DNA of 64,000 bases from JANYJZ01 sp964523395 (GCA_964523395.1 CAZFXS010000002.1:186001-250000), one strand, 5' to 3'; counted from the first letter of the stretch, positions 35,183 to 44,333 are shown. Numbers and translations are program-made. Notes: generated from the sequence alone by a model not told the origin.

Positions 35183-37529
35183 CAGATATCTCCTCAGATT
35201 CTTCATGGTGGAATACTTGATCCACCGCATTATCAATTTTATTTTTTCTGATCGACGCATAGATTTGCCCCAGCGCAATTCCTCCGTCGTTCGTGGGAAC
35301 GCGTTGATGCCAGTAGGGTTGGAATCGTTCATGACGAAGCAACATTACCGTCCGTTCTGTTAAATATCTGTTCTGGAAACAGCCACCCGACAGGACAACT
35401 TTCTTCTCGCCAATTCGTTTCGCAATTTCAATAATGGAACCGGAAATTGTATTGTGAAATTTTGTTGAAATACTCTGACGACATACTCCGGTTTGTACAT
35501 CGTTCAGGATTTCCAGAACCATCGGGCGCCAGTCAATTTGCAATAAGGAATGGTTACCGACGATTTCACAGCGGTACCTATTGTTTTCCAAAGTTACACC
35601 GGCAAGGAATTCCATCTCCATAGCGGCCTGGCCCTCAAAACTTACATAGTGACGAAGGTTGATGATTGAAGCGACAGCATCGAAGAGTCTTCCGACACTT
35701 GTTGTTAAAGGAGTATTGATGCGATGAGCCAGCATTGCACGAAGAATAATCCTATCTTTGCCTGAGAATTGTAACAACGGAAACAATTCTTTCTTCTCAA
35801 AAAGGCTTTCACCAAATATTTCATACAACAACCCAAGCGCGGCCCTGCGCGGTTCACGGATTGCCTGCTCGCCGCCCGGAAGCGGGAACGGTGCGAATGT
35901 TGCGACACGTTCAAACGATGTTTTTGTGGTAAGAAAAAACTCCCCTCCCCAGATTGTCCCGTCGGTGCCAAACCCCGTACCATCCCAGGAAACGCCAAGT
36001 ACACTGCCATCAAGCCGGTTTTCCGCCATGCAGGAAGCGACGTGCGCGTAATGATGCTGAATTTCCTCCACTTTCACTGCCGTTGAACGGGCATACTTTC
36101 CCGAGAGATATTCCGGATGCGCGTCGCAGAGAACTTTTTCGGGACTCACCTTATAGAGTTGTTTGAAATCATCAACTGCATTTGTGAACGCGTGAAATGC
36201 CTCTGCCGTACCGAGGTCGCCGATGTGCTGGCTCAGCATGATATTTTCTCCGACCGACAGCGCAATCGTATTTTTAACATGAGCGCCGACGGCAATCAGA
36301 GGCGGTCTTTTGTTCCAATGATTTATTGCGATGGGCAACGGGGCGTAACCGCGCGCGCGGCGGAGTATCTGTTCTCTGCCGAGAATAATTCGCGCAACAG
36401 AATCGTCCACATGACGGCGAATGGGACGGTTATGCACGAGGAATATATCGGCAATTCCCTTTAACCGTTTTACTGCTTCACGTTCATCGGTGCAGATTGG
36501 TTCATCAGAGATATTTCCGCTTGTCGCGACTACAGGAATATCAAGTTCGCACATGAGTATATGATGAAGCGGCGTGTACGGAAGCATGACCCCAAGAGAT
36601 GGATTTGAGGGGGCAATATTCGCCGCGACAACACCGCAATCTTTCTTCCGTCGCATCAAAACTATGGGGGATTCGGGAGAAATGAGCATCCTTTCCTCTT
36701 CCGGAGAAACTTCACAACACTCCTTAATCATCTGCATGGAAGGAAACATCAGAGCCAAGGGCTTTTCCTCTCTCTGTTTCCTGACGCGCAGCCGCCTGAC
36801 GGCCTCTTCATAGCGCGCATCAACGAGAAGTTGAAAACCACCGAGGCCTTTCATCGCGACAATTTTTCCGGAAAGAATTTCATCTGCTGCTGCCAGAAGT
36901 GCCCTATGGTTTGTTTGAATGACATTCCCGGTTGTATTCCACAACTCAAGTCGGGGACCGCATTGCGGACAGGCATTTGGCTGGGCGTGAAAGCGCCTGT
37001 CGCGGGGATCTGAATACTCGCGCAAACACTCCGGGCACATTGTAAAACCGCTCATTGTGGTGTTTGCACGGTCGTATGGAAGCGATGTTATAATAGAAAA
37101 CCGCGGGCCGCAGTTCGTGCAGTTTGTGAAAGGATAGAGGTACCGGCGGTTAGTGGAATCGAATATTTCCCGCTGGCAGTCAGGACACGTGGCGATATCG
37201 GGAAGAATAACTGCAACAGGTTTGCCGTTGCCGTCGCTTTCACTGATTGCAAATCCTGACCATCCCGACGGATCAAGAAACCAGTGTTCGATACTTTGAA
37301 TAACCGCACGGGGAGGTTTTTCCGAGAGAATACGATGGAAAAATTCCTTGAGATACTTTTCCTCCCCTTCCGCTTCAATAACAACTCCCGACGCAGTGTT
37401 CATCACCCGGCCGTTCAGTTTCATCTCCCCGGCAAGGCGATAGACAAACGGACGGAATCCTACTCCCTGAACAGCTCCCCGGATAACAATCCTGAGACAA
37501 ACATATGTTGATTCGTTAACAGTCCCCAC
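35160..37529 (-). CDS. hypF: Carbamoyltransferase HypF
   Basis: 789 residues starting with a GTG at 37529 (GGAG about 10 bp upstream), 6 bp after hypA. An acylphosphatase domain ('RGAVQGVGFRPFVYRLA' at 17-33) is followed by two zinc-finger pairs (Cys115/118 with 137/140, Cys165/168 with 187/190), a YrdC-like domain that makes carbamoyl-adenylate and a Kae1-like carbamoyltransferase domain with 'HHYAHV'. It transfers the carbamoyl group to HypE for cyanide synthesis. All domains are intact. Confidence 0.96.
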   Translation of the reverse strand: MGTVNESTYVCLRIVIRGAVQGVGFRPFVYRLAGEMKLNGRVMNTASGVVIEAEGEEKYLKEFFHRILSEKPPRAVIQSIEHWFLDPSGWSGFAISESDGNGKPVAVILPDIATCPDCQREIFDSTNRRYLYPFTNCTNCGPRFSIITSLPYDRANTTMSGFTMCPECLREYSDPRDRRFHAQPNACPQCGPRLELWNTTGNVIQTNHRALLAAADEILSGKIVAMKGLGGFQLLVDARYEEAVRRLRVRKQREEKPLALMFPSMQMIKECCEVSPEEERMLISPESPIVLMRRKKDCGVVAANIAPSNPSLGVMLPYTPLHHILMCELDIPVVATSGNISDEPICTDEREAVKRLKGIADIFLVHNRPIRRHVDDSVARIILGREQILRRARGYAPLPIAINHWNKRPPLIAVGAHVKNTIALSVGENIMLSQHIGDLGTAEAFHAFTNAVDDFKQLYKVSPEKVLCDAHPEYLSGKYARSTAVKVEEIQHHYAHVASCMAENRLDGSVLGVSWDGTGFGTDGTIWGGEFFLTTKTSFERVATFAPFPLPGGEQAIREPRRAALGLLYEIFGESLFEKKELFPLLQFSGKDRIILRAMLAHRINTPLTTSVGRLFDAVASIINLRHYVSFEGQAAMEMEFLAGVTLENNRYRCEIVGNHSLLQIDWRPMVLEILNDVQTGVCRQSISTKFHNTISGSIIEIAKRIGEKKVVLSGGCFQNRYLTERTVMLLRHERFQPYWHQRVPTNDGGIALGQIYASIRKNKIDNAVDQVFHHEESEEISDVSWNSR

Positions 37530-37535
37530 ATTCTT

Positions 37536-37799
37536 TCACTCCTCAACTTCAACGCTTTGGAGAACGACATCCTGCGCATCCGGAGCGGCAGGATCCTGGC
37601 TTTCAATAACAGTCAGGCGTGCGTCTTCGACAATCGTGCCTTTTGTTCCATGAACAAAATGTTCGCGAAAGTGATCCGCCGAGATATGGCTCAGCGCACC
37701 GAGCCTCACGGTTACACCTGTGACACGATCCGCCTGTTGTTTTCTCGCGACCACGGAAATTTTATCAATAAGATTCGCCATGAGTGAATATTCGTGCAT
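37536..37799 (-). CDS. hypA: Short HypA-like nickel chaperone lacking the zinc domain
   Basis: 87 residues beginning 'MHEYSLMANLID', with the nickel-binding Met1-His2-Glu3 of HypA and 'VRLGALSHISADHFREHF' of the family core. Standard HypA has about 113 residues with a CxxC...CxxC zinc ribbon; here there is no Cys at all and the protein ends in an acidic tail. Stop and spacing to hypF (6 bp) are clean, so this looks like a real short form rather than a sequencing break. It should deliver nickel to the hydrogenase large subunit. Confidence 0.85.
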   Translation of the reverse strand: MHEYSLMANLIDKISVVARKQQADRVTGVTVRLGALSHISADHFREHFVHGTKGTIVEDARLTVIESQDPAAPDAQDVVLQSVEVEE

Positions 37800-37808
37800 G
37801 GTAATTCC

Positions 37809-38276
37809 TCACACATGTTGATGTTGAAGTGATGCGATTTCCGCGACAATAGTATCCACAACCTTGCCTGCGGATTGCTCGACAGCCTGCGTCAGCACGA
37901 TGCCGTCGCCATAATGTTTTCCTTCTATTCCATAAATAATAAGATGGTGCGGAAGGATGCGCATGACACGTGAAAGCTGTACCGCTTCAGCAAGCCCGAA
38001 CGAATGCGTCGAGCCGGTAAAAAACTGGGCCGGAACGTTCTCCGTGTTCGCGTCATAGCGATGGAGTGTACCCGGCGGCAATCCTGAAGAAATGGCGTCG
38101 ATAACGATGACAGCATCCGCGCCATTCCACCTGTCCATCAGAGTTGTTCCTTCTCCATTTTCTTCGAAGACTTTTACACCGGGAATATGCTGTTCGGCAA
38201 TTCTGCGCGCAACGGAGAGACCCACGCCATCGTCACACCGGAACTCATTTCCAATACCAATGACCAGCGTATTCAT
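37809..38276 (-). CDS. [NiFe] hydrogenase maturation endopeptidase
   Basis: A 155-residue HybD/HycI-type protease. 'GIGNEFRCDDGVG' (Asp16), 'VIDAISSG' (Asp60) and 'STHSFGL' (His91) supply the nickel-sensing residues. It should remove the short C-terminal peptide of the large subunit after nickel insertion. It overlaps the large-subunit gene by 4 bp and precedes hypA by 9 bp, so it most likely serves this hydrogenase only. Confidence 0.94.
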   Translation of the reverse strand: MNTLVIGIGNEFRCDDGVGLSVARRIAEQHIPGVKVFEENGEGTTLMDRWNGADAVIVIDAISSGLPPGTLHRYDANTENVPAQFFTGSTHSFGLAEAVQLSRVMRILPHHLIIYGIEGKHYGDGIVLTQAVEQSAGKVVDTIVAEIASLQHQHV

Positions 38277-39562
38277 TCGCGTTCAATCTCCAGTTTGAGG
38301 AAATGCGTGGCACAGGAAATGCACGGGTCATAATTCCGTACCGCCTGTTCGCACTGCCAGGTGAGCTGTTCGTTTGACAGATGAATTTTTGCCGTAACAA
38401 ACCGGCGCAAATCGTTTTCAATTGTCTTCTGGTTCTGCGAAGTGGGAGGAACAATCTTTGCGTCCAGGATAATTCCATGATGATCAACGCGATAGCGATG
38501 GAAGAGAATACCGCGCGGAGCCTCGGTACAGCCGCATCCGGTACCGGCCCTGGGCTGAATGTCAATACAAGAAGATTCCGGTTCACGGTACTGTTCAATA
38601 ATGCGGAGCGCCTCATCACAGGCATAGAGTGTTTCAACGGCACGGACGATAATTCCTTTAAACGGATTGTTGCACACTGTATCGAGTCCCGCAGAGCGGG
38701 CTGCTTCCTGCGCAAGCGGCGACAGGCGGTCAAAGTTGAGCGAATATCTTGCTAACGGCCCGACAAAATATGCACCTCTCTCCTTTAGTATTGAGTGGAG
38801 AGCATTCGAATGCGCAACGTGTTCCTCAACAAAATGTTCTTCATAGTGTTCGACGGATATATCCAACCCTTTATTGGAAATAATTTTTCCTTCATTAAAA
38901 GGATATTCGGTTGGATGGCGCAGCGCGACAAACTCGTAGTCCTGCTGAAAATCGGGAAATGTCAGTGTTGCCACCCACCTGACAGTTTCCAGCGCTGCAT
39001 CACGCGCCCAGAGGAGTTGTTCACGAAGCGCGAGAATATCCCGTTTCGCCGGAGCCTTGTAGAATCCGCCAACCCTCACATTAATGGGATGGATTTCCCT
39101 GCCGCCGACAAGTGTGACGATCTCATTCCCTGTTTTTTTAAGTTTGAGGCCGCGCTGAACAACGTCGGGGTAATCTTTCGCGAGCTGAATCGCGTCCTGA
39201 TAGCCGAGGAAATCGGGCGCGTGAAGCAAATAGATATGCAGCGCATGACTTTCGATCCATTCACCACAGTAGAGCAACCTTCGCAGTTCCCGGAGTTGTC
39301 CTTCAATCCTTATGCCGAAGGCATTTTCCATCGCATGAATGGAACTCATCTGGTACGCCACCGGGCAAATACCGCAGATGCGCGCCGTTATATCAGGGGC
39401 TTCAGAAAATTTTCTTCCGCGGAGAAATGCTTCGAAGAACCGGGGAGGCTCAAAAATTTTGAATTTCGTTTCAACAACCTGTTCTCCCTTTGTTTTTACA
39501 TACAGCGACCCTTCGCCTTCGACACGTGCGAGATAATCGACTTTTATCGTTTTACTTTTCAT
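38273..39562 (-). CDS. hydA: Group 3b [NiFe] hydrogenase, catalytic large (alpha) subunit
   Basis: About 429 residues from the ATG at 39562, overlapping the small-subunit gene by 11 bp; an upstream ATG at 39595 is less likely. Nickel ligands lie in the L1 motif 'RICGICP' (Cys63, Cys66) and L2 motif 'DPCISCATH' (Cys414, Cys417). Only nine residues follow His420, the expected cleavage site. The subunit set and order identify the group 3b, soluble NAD(P)H-linked bidirectional type related to Pyrococcus sulfhydrogenase, by family knowledge. Confidence 0.95.
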   Translation of the reverse strand: MKSKTIKVDYLARVEGEGSLYVKTKGEQVVETKFKIFEPPRFFEAFLRGRKFSEAPDITARICGICPVAYQMSSIHAMENAFGIRIEGQLRELRRLLYCGEWIESHALHIYLLHAPDFLGYQDAIQLAKDYPDVVQRGLKLKKTGNEIVTLVGGREIHPINVRVGGFYKAPAKRDILALREQLLWARDAALETVRWVATLTFPDFQQDYEFVALRHPTEYPFNEGKIISNKGLDISVEHYEEHFVEEHVAHSNALHSILKERGAYFVGPLARYSLNFDRLSPLAQEAARSAGLDTVCNNPFKGIIVRAVETLYACDEALRIIEQYREPESSCIDIQPRAGTGCGCTEAPRGILFHRYRVDHHGIILDAKIVPPTSQNQKTIENDLRRFVTAKIHLSNEQLTWQCEQAVRNYDPCISCATHFLKLEIERE

Positions 39563-40325
39563 TCGCTTCACTCTCTTTACGGAACGGCTCCGCATACGCG
39601 TTGAAATTGCGGAAAAGCCGCATCACTTCTTCCTTGTGCATCGATTCTTTTTTAAACCATTCGCTGAGAGATCCCGTGTTCGCGCTTTCCCTGGGGCCGT
39701 AACAGCCGAAACATCCGCGATGATACGATGGACAGAGCGCGTTGCATCCCGCCTGTGTTACAGGACCGAGACACGGGGGACCGAACGCGACCAATCCGCA
39801 GACGATTCCGCGTCGTTTGCATTCCATACACACACTGTATGTCGGAATATTTGGTTTGCGGCCATTCAAAAAAGCGTTTACTACTTCAACCAACTGATAT
39901 TTATTTATAGGACAGCCACGAAGTTCAAAATCAACAAAGACATGGTCCGCAATCGGGGTTGACTTATTCAGTGTGCTGATATATTCGGGTGACGCGTACA
40001 CCATTGAGATATATTCTTTCACATCGGTGAAATTTCTCAGCGCTTGTATTCCTCCCGCTGTCGCGCACGCACCGATGGTAATCAACACTTTTGATGAACG
40101 GCGGACTTTGTGTATTCGCTCCGCGTCGTGCGGTGTTGTAATGGATCCCTCCACCAGTGAAATATCGTATGGTCCTTTTTGCACATTCCGCGACGCTTCA
40201 ACAAAATTTGCAATTTCCACCGCGCCGGCGATCGCGAGGAGTTCGTCTTCGCAATCAAGCAGGCTCAACTGGCATCCGTCGCAGGAGGCGAATTTCCAGA
40301 CCGCGACTTTGGGTTTTCGCGCCAT
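39552..40325 (-). CDS. hydD: Group 3b [NiFe] hydrogenase, small (delta) subunit
   Basis: About 257 residues from the ATG at 40325, one base after the stop of the FAD-subunit gene. 'ASCDGCQL' (Cys15, Cys18), 'GACATAGG', 'RGCP' and a later Cys series ('CMECKRRGIVCG', 'GPPCLGPV', 'CPSYHRGCFGC') provide ligands for three iron-sulfur clusters that pass electrons from the NiFe site. No Tat signal is present, which fits a cytoplasmic enzyme. Confidence 0.94.
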   Translation of the reverse strand: MARKPKVAVWKFASCDGCQLSLLDCEDELLAIAGAVEIANFVEASRNVQKGPYDISLVEGSITTPHDAERIHKVRRSSKVLITIGACATAGGIQALRNFTDVKEYISMVYASPEYISTLNKSTPIADHVFVDFELRGCPINKYQLVEVVNAFLNGRKPNIPTYSVCMECKRRGIVCGLVAFGPPCLGPVTQAGCNALCPSYHRGCFGCYGPRESANTGSLSEWFKKESMHKEEVMRLFRNFNAYAEPFRKESEANEK

Positions 40326-40326
40326 G

Positions 40327-41193
40327 TTATATTTCTCTTTTTGTAAATAATTCCTTGAGACGGTCATATTCAAAGACCGGACCGTCCTTACAGATAAATG
40401 TCGGACCGTATTGACAATGCCCGCAGAGACCGATACCGCACTTCATATTTCTCTCCATGGAAACAAAAATATTTCCGGGCGAGAGTCCTCGTTTCTGAAG
40501 TTCCAGCACCGTAAACCGCATCATCACTTCCGGTCCGCAGACAAGCGCAACGGCGTTATGCCTGTCAAACGGCGCTTTCGGAATAAGCGTGGTGACAACA
40601 CCCACATTGCCGCGCCACCCCGTCATTGCGCGATCAACCGTGATATGCACTTCCAGATCGAACCGCGACCGCCAGCGTTCAAGTTCATGACGATAGAGGA
40701 TGTCGTTCGGTGTGCGCGTTCCGTAGAGAAGCACGAGTTTACCGTATTGGTCTCTGTTATTGAGCAAATGATAAATGGCAGGACGGAGCGGGGCAAGGCC
40801 TATTCCGCCGGTTACAATGACTACATCACTTCCGCGGGCATGTTCAACAGGCCAGTGCGTCCCGAATGGACCACGAATTCCTACGACATCACCTACCCTG
40901 AGCTTATCCATTGCCTTTGTTACTGTACCGACGGCACGGGTTGTGTGGGTAAGCTTTGTCTCATCGGATGGATCGCCGCTGATGGAAATCGGAATCTCTC
41001 CCGTACCAAACACATAGACCATATTGAACTGTCCCGGCGCGAATTCCATTCCTACGGATCCGCGTACCGACGACAATTCAACGGTAAACGTATCGTGCGT
41101 ATCCTTCCGCTTCCTGGTGATGCGAAACGGATGCGGCATCATCGGCACTGACGCATCAAAGGGAGTGGAAATGGGTTCAGCTGTTAGTTCCAT
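40327..41193 (-). CDS. hydG: Group 3b hydrogenase, FAD/NAD(P)-binding (gamma) subunit
   Basis: A 288-residue ferredoxin-NADP reductase-type subunit: an FAD-binding barrel, an NAD(P)-binding domain ('VIVTGGIGLAPLRPAI') and a C-terminal [2Fe-2S] segment 'CGIGLCGHCQYGPTFIC'. It transfers electrons between NAD(P)H and the iron-sulfur chain. Homologues in P. furiosus give sulfhydrogenase activity with polysulfide as well. It overlaps the upstream CNB-domain gene by 17 bp. Confidence 0.93.
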   Translation of the reverse strand: MELTAEPISTPFDASVPMMPHPFRITRKRKDTHDTFTVELSSVRGSVGMEFAPGQFNMVYVFGTGEIPISISGDPSDETKLTHTTRAVGTVTKAMDKLRVGDVVGIRGPFGTHWPVEHARGSDVVIVTGGIGLAPLRPAIYHLLNNRDQYGKLVLLYGTRTPNDILYRHELERWRSRFDLEVHITVDRAMTGWRGNVGVVTTLIPKAPFDRHNAVALVCGPEVMMRFTVLELQKRGLSPGNIFVSMERNMKCGIGLCGHCQYGPTFICKDGPVFEYDRLKELFTKREI

Positions 41194-41638
41194 ACATATC
41201 CATTAACTGAAGTCGTGTGGCATCAAGGCGCTGCGCCATGATATCGGCAAACCGTTTGAGCAGTTCATACCCGAGGTCATGGTGCTGTTCGCATTTTTTC
41301 CGTAAACACTTTCCATCAAGCGCGATAGCTCTTGTCAGCTCGCTCGCACGGGCATCGAACCGCCACTGGTATGGCGGCACGAGCCACGACCAGCCAAGCA
41401 CTTCTCCGCTTTCCAGCGTATCAATAATGATTGATCCGCGCTCGGGCGAGAATATTTCCAGCGCAACCTTGCCGCCGCGAATAATATAGAACTGGTGCGC
41501 TTCCTCTCCTTCGCGGAAAATGAATTGTCCGGCATCGAAACGCACATTCGACGCGCATCCGACAATAAGATCAAGATATTTCGCTTCCAGTCCTTTGAGG
41601 AATGGATGCTCTTCGAGAATGTTCTTCAGGGATTCCAT
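41177..41638 (-). CDS. Cyclic nucleotide-binding domain protein inside the hydrogenase operon
   Basis: A 153-residue single cNMP-binding (CRP-type) domain. 'FIFREGEEAHQFYIIRGGKVAL' (here partial) and 'SGEVLGWSWLVPP' match the beta-roll and hinge of the family, but there is no helix-turn-helix. The phosphate-binding loop differs from CRP, so it may not bind cAMP. Similar proteins occur in other group 3b clusters. Its position between beta and gamma genes, 4 bp after hydB and overlapping hydG, suggests an allosteric or assembly partner of the hydrogenase. Confidence 0.85.
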   Translation of the reverse strand: MESLKNILEEHPFLKGLEAKYLDLIVGCASNVRFDAGQFIFREGEEAHQFYIIRGGKVALEIFSPERGSIIIDTLESGEVLGWSWLVPPYQWRFDARASELTRAIALDGKCLRKKCEQHHDLGYELLKRFADIMAQRLDATRLQLMDMYGTNS

Positions 41639-41642
41639 AGCA

Positions 41643-42785
41643 TTAGACCTTTTTTAAGACAGGTGTAAGATGTTGCTCGCCGCTCTTGCGGATCACCGCC
41701 GCTTCTTCCGTAATATCAATGCCGACAGGACACCACGTGATGCATCGCCCGCAACCGACACAACCGGACATACCGAACTGGTCATACCAGCTTGCAAGTT
41801 TATGTGTGAGCCATTGACGATACCGTGCTTTGATGGAAGGGCGGACGCTTCCGCCGTGGATGTAGGAAAAATCAAGAGTGAAACAGGAATCCCACCGCCG
41901 TAATCGTTCTGCAGTTGCACCGGCAAGATCGGTAACATCTTCCACCTGGGAACAAAAGCAGGTAGGACAAACCATCGTGCAATTCGAACAGCTCAAACAT
42001 CGCTCTGCAACTGCATCCCACTCGGGATGTTCAAGGTTCGCGTAGAGAAGTTCCTTGATATGCCCCGTGTCGAGCGTTCGCCCCATGCTTTTTCTTGCTT
42101 TTTCGAGAGCGTTGCTACATGCGTCTATTTCTGATTGTACTGCAGGACGATGAGGAACATGCCGGAGAAGATCTTTACCCCTTTCACTACCGGTTTCTAC
42201 AAGAAAACCATGCTTGTCCTTCGCGGCAATTTCAGTCAACGCAAGATCAAATCCGGCGGTAACTTTCGGCCCAGTCTTCATTGACGCGCAAAAACATGTT
42301 CCGCCCGGGCGGGTGCAATTCAGCGCGACAATGAGCGTTTGTTCACGGACTTTTTTGTAATAATCATCGATAAACTTTCCCCGGAGGAAGATCGCATCCT
42401 GAATAGTGATTGCTGCAAGCTCGCATGCATGCACGCCGATAAACGCATACCGCGGGACATGAGTGTTTACAGCTGTATCTGACTGCAAATCGAGTGATTT
42501 TCCGTTTCTTCGGGCGGTGATGAACTTCAGAGTTGAGGGAAAGAGAAATTTCTTCCAGGAATGAGGACCTGTTGCATCTGTAAGTGCATAGCAACGATTG
42601 TCTTTTTCAAGCCGGTACTTCCCGGCTTCCTGTTTCGAGGCATATTGCTTCGCAAGGTCACCGGCATTATCAATTTCTTCAAGTACAATCGCTCCGCCGC
42701 GCACCACCGGACCGACAACGGTATATCCGGATTTTTTTATTGCATCAATCAGTACTGAAAAACTACCCGACTCAATGATGACCAT
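41643..42785 (-). CDS. hydB: Group 3b hydrogenase, iron-sulfur (beta) subunit
   Basis: A 380-residue protein of the sulfhydrogenase beta family. Two ferredoxin-type clusters are visible: Cys263-x2-266-x2-269-x3-273 and Cys342-x2-345-x2-348-x3-352. Upstream 'GVHACELAAI' and 'CTRPGGTCFCASM' add further cysteines. It links the FAD subunit to external electron carriers or sulfur. It is the first gene of an 11-gene unit (hydB to hypE) in which nearly all junctions overlap or are within 10 bp. Confidence 0.93.
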   Translation of the reverse strand: MVIIESGSFSVLIDAIKKSGYTVVGPVVRGGAIVLEEIDNAGDLAKQYASKQEAGKYRLEKDNRCYALTDATGPHSWKKFLFPSTLKFITARRNGKSLDLQSDTAVNTHVPRYAFIGVHACELAAITIQDAIFLRGKFIDDYYKKVREQTLIVALNCTRPGGTCFCASMKTGPKVTAGFDLALTEIAAKDKHGFLVETGSERGKDLLRHVPHRPAVQSEIDACSNALEKARKSMGRTLDTGHIKELLYANLEHPEWDAVAERCLSCSNCTMVCPTCFCSQVEDVTDLAGATAERLRRWDSCFTLDFSYIHGGSVRPSIKARYRQWLTHKLASWYDQFGMSGCVGCGRCITWCPVGIDITEEAAVIRKSGEQHLTPVLKKV

Positions 42786-43022
42786 AAAGCGACATCAGAT
42801 GTAGTTGACAAAAGCAATTGCCTTCACAGCAGCAAATTTTATTCCACAGTCTTCTTTTGTTTTCATCACGCGAATGCGTATAATTCACGCAATGAAATTA
42901 TTTTCTCTCACACATGAGAAGAACATTCAGCTGTTTATATCATTTTTAAGAAGCAGTGTTTCGGATGTTATTATCTTTTTCCCTGATGGTAAGTATCGTT
43001 GTCGAAGACAACAAAAAACCGG

Positions 43023-43640
43023 ATGAGTAATAACTCCCATCAGACTCCTGAACTTGACCGCGCGTTTCTCGATAAAGCGAAGGACGGCGATCAGAAAGCG
43101 TTTGCCAGAATCGTCAGCCACTATCAGCAGATGGTGTACGGTTTTTCGTTTAAAGTATGCAGGGACCGAGACTACGCGGAAGAAACACTGCAGGATACAT
43201 TTGTGAATGTTCACCGGAAGCTGAAACAATTCGACGGCAGGTCCAAGTTCAGCACGTGGCTTTACAGTATCGTAGCGAACAACTGCCTGATGAAACGGCG
43301 TCGCAGGAAGCTGGAAAAAGAAAGCGTCAGCATCGATGAACCGCTACCGCCCCACAACAGTCGTGGCCACCATGATGCGCATGCCCGGCAAGATATTATC
43401 CCGTGGCACCGCACACCGCTGGATGATGCTATGAGCAAGGAACTTCGCCTGAAACTCGACAGCGCGATTCAGAAACTTCCGCTGGAGTACCGGATGGTAT
43501 TTATTCTGCGCGATCTTGAAGGAAAATCAACTGACGAGACCGCGGAGATTCTGAAACTGAGCGTCCCTGCAGTGAAATCCCGTCTGCGCCGCGCGCGTGT
43601 ATTTCTCCGCGAACAACTCAACGAGTATATGACCGCATGA
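43023..43640 (+). CDS. ECF-type RNA polymerase sigma factor
   Basis: About 205 residues from the ATG at 43023; the longer open frame begins with a TTG and is not needed. Region 2 reads 'FARIVSHYQQMVYGFSFKVC' then 'DTFVNVHRKLKQFDGRSKFSTWLY', and region 4 'LPLEYRMVFILRDLEGKSTDETAEIL...VKSRLRRAR'. The basic linker contains several His residues. Its stop overlaps the next start by 4 bp (ATGA), a typical sigma/anti-sigma pairing. Target promoters unknown. Confidence 0.93.
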   Translation: MSNNSHQTPELDRAFLDKAKDGDQKAFARIVSHYQQMVYGFSFKVCRDRDYAEETLQDTFVNVHRKLKQFDGRSKFSTWLYSIVANNCLMKRRRRKLEKESVSIDEPLPPHNSRGHHDAHARQDIIPWHRTPLDDAMSKELRLKLDSAIQKLPLEYRMVFILRDLEGKSTDETAEILKLSVPAVKSRLRRARVFLREQLNEYMTA

Positions 43641-43861
43641 AACCCGATTCGCTGAAATACAGGAAAATGTTCCGCTACATCTGCGAGAACCTCGATAAAA
43701 ACCTGAACTCTCCTCAATGCCGTGAAATCAAAAAGTGTCTTGACGGATGCCCTGATTGCGAAGCGTATCTGAAGAGTCTTAAGAAAACCATCATACTGTA
43801 TCGCCGATATCCCATGCCTGGAATCTCCCTAAAAGCGCTTAAAAGGCTCCGTTCCATTTAA
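43637..43861 (+). CDS. Small Cys-rich putative anti-sigma factor
   Basis: A 74-residue protein translationally coupled to the ECF sigma gene. 'PQCREIKKCLDGCPDC' resembles the zinc-binding anti-sigma segment C-x-x-x-H-x-x-x-C-x-x-C, with Cys in place of the usual His. There is no transmembrane helix or sensor domain, so any sensing would be cytoplasmic and perhaps redox-based. Assignment rests on the coupling and the Cys pattern. Confidence 0.7.
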   Translation: MKPDSLKYRKMFRYICENLDKNLNSPQCREIKKCLDGCPDCEAYLKSLKKTIILYRRYPMPGISLKALKRLRSI

Positions 43862-43988
43862 AATTTATAGTATTTCCCCTCTCCCCATCTGTTTCATTTT
43901 TATTCCTGAATCCTTTTTTGAATTCCTGCATCTTATTGTATAAAGCGTGATGTATCGCTATATGTTGAACATGATGGAAGAAACAATA

Positions 43989-44333
43989 ATGAATAAGAAT
44001 GTTATCACTGGTACAGATAGGAATTTTAAAAAGGAAGTGCTCGATTCGGATATTCCGGTGTTGGTAGATTTCTGGGCGCCGTGGTGCGGACCATGCCGGC
44101 TTGTCGGACCGGTGGTGGAAGAACTTTCCGCGGAATACGAGGGAAAGTTCAAAGTTGTTAAACTAAACACTGACGAGAATCCGGACACCGCATCGGCATA
44201 CGGCATCATGAGCATACCGACGCTTGCGATTTTCAGGAACGGGAAGGCCGTTGACGGCCTTGTCGGTGCCGCTCCGAAAAAAATGCTTACAACCTTAATG
44301 GATAAATATCTTTCAGTTCCACTTGAACAATAA
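43989..44333 (+). CDS. trxA: Thioredoxin
   Basis: A 114-residue thioredoxin with active site WCGPC (Cys33, Cys36), the cis-proline segment 'SIPTLAIF' and 'VDFWAPWCGPC'. The start is the ATG at 43989; the frame is open to a GTG at 43947. It heads a run of thiol and sulfur genes on the plus strand (OsmC, FmdB, rhodanese, DUF6132, DUF302), so it may reduce peroxidised or persulfidated partners there. Confidence 0.93.
   Translation: MNKNVITGTDRNFKKEVLDSDIPVLVDFWAPWCGPCRLVGPVVEELSAEYEGKFKVVKLNTDENPDTASAYGIMSIPTLAIFRNGKAVDGLVGAAPKKMLTTLMDKYLSVPLEQ

Noticed and set aside
42805..43026. 73-codon plus-strand frame before the sigma factor
   Set aside because: It occupies the divergent promoter region of hydB and the sigma gene, with no ribosome binding site or recognisable protein.
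43947..43988. Longer N-terminus for thioredoxin
   Set aside because: It would start at GTG and add residues not found in thioredoxins; the ATG at 43989 gives the usual length.
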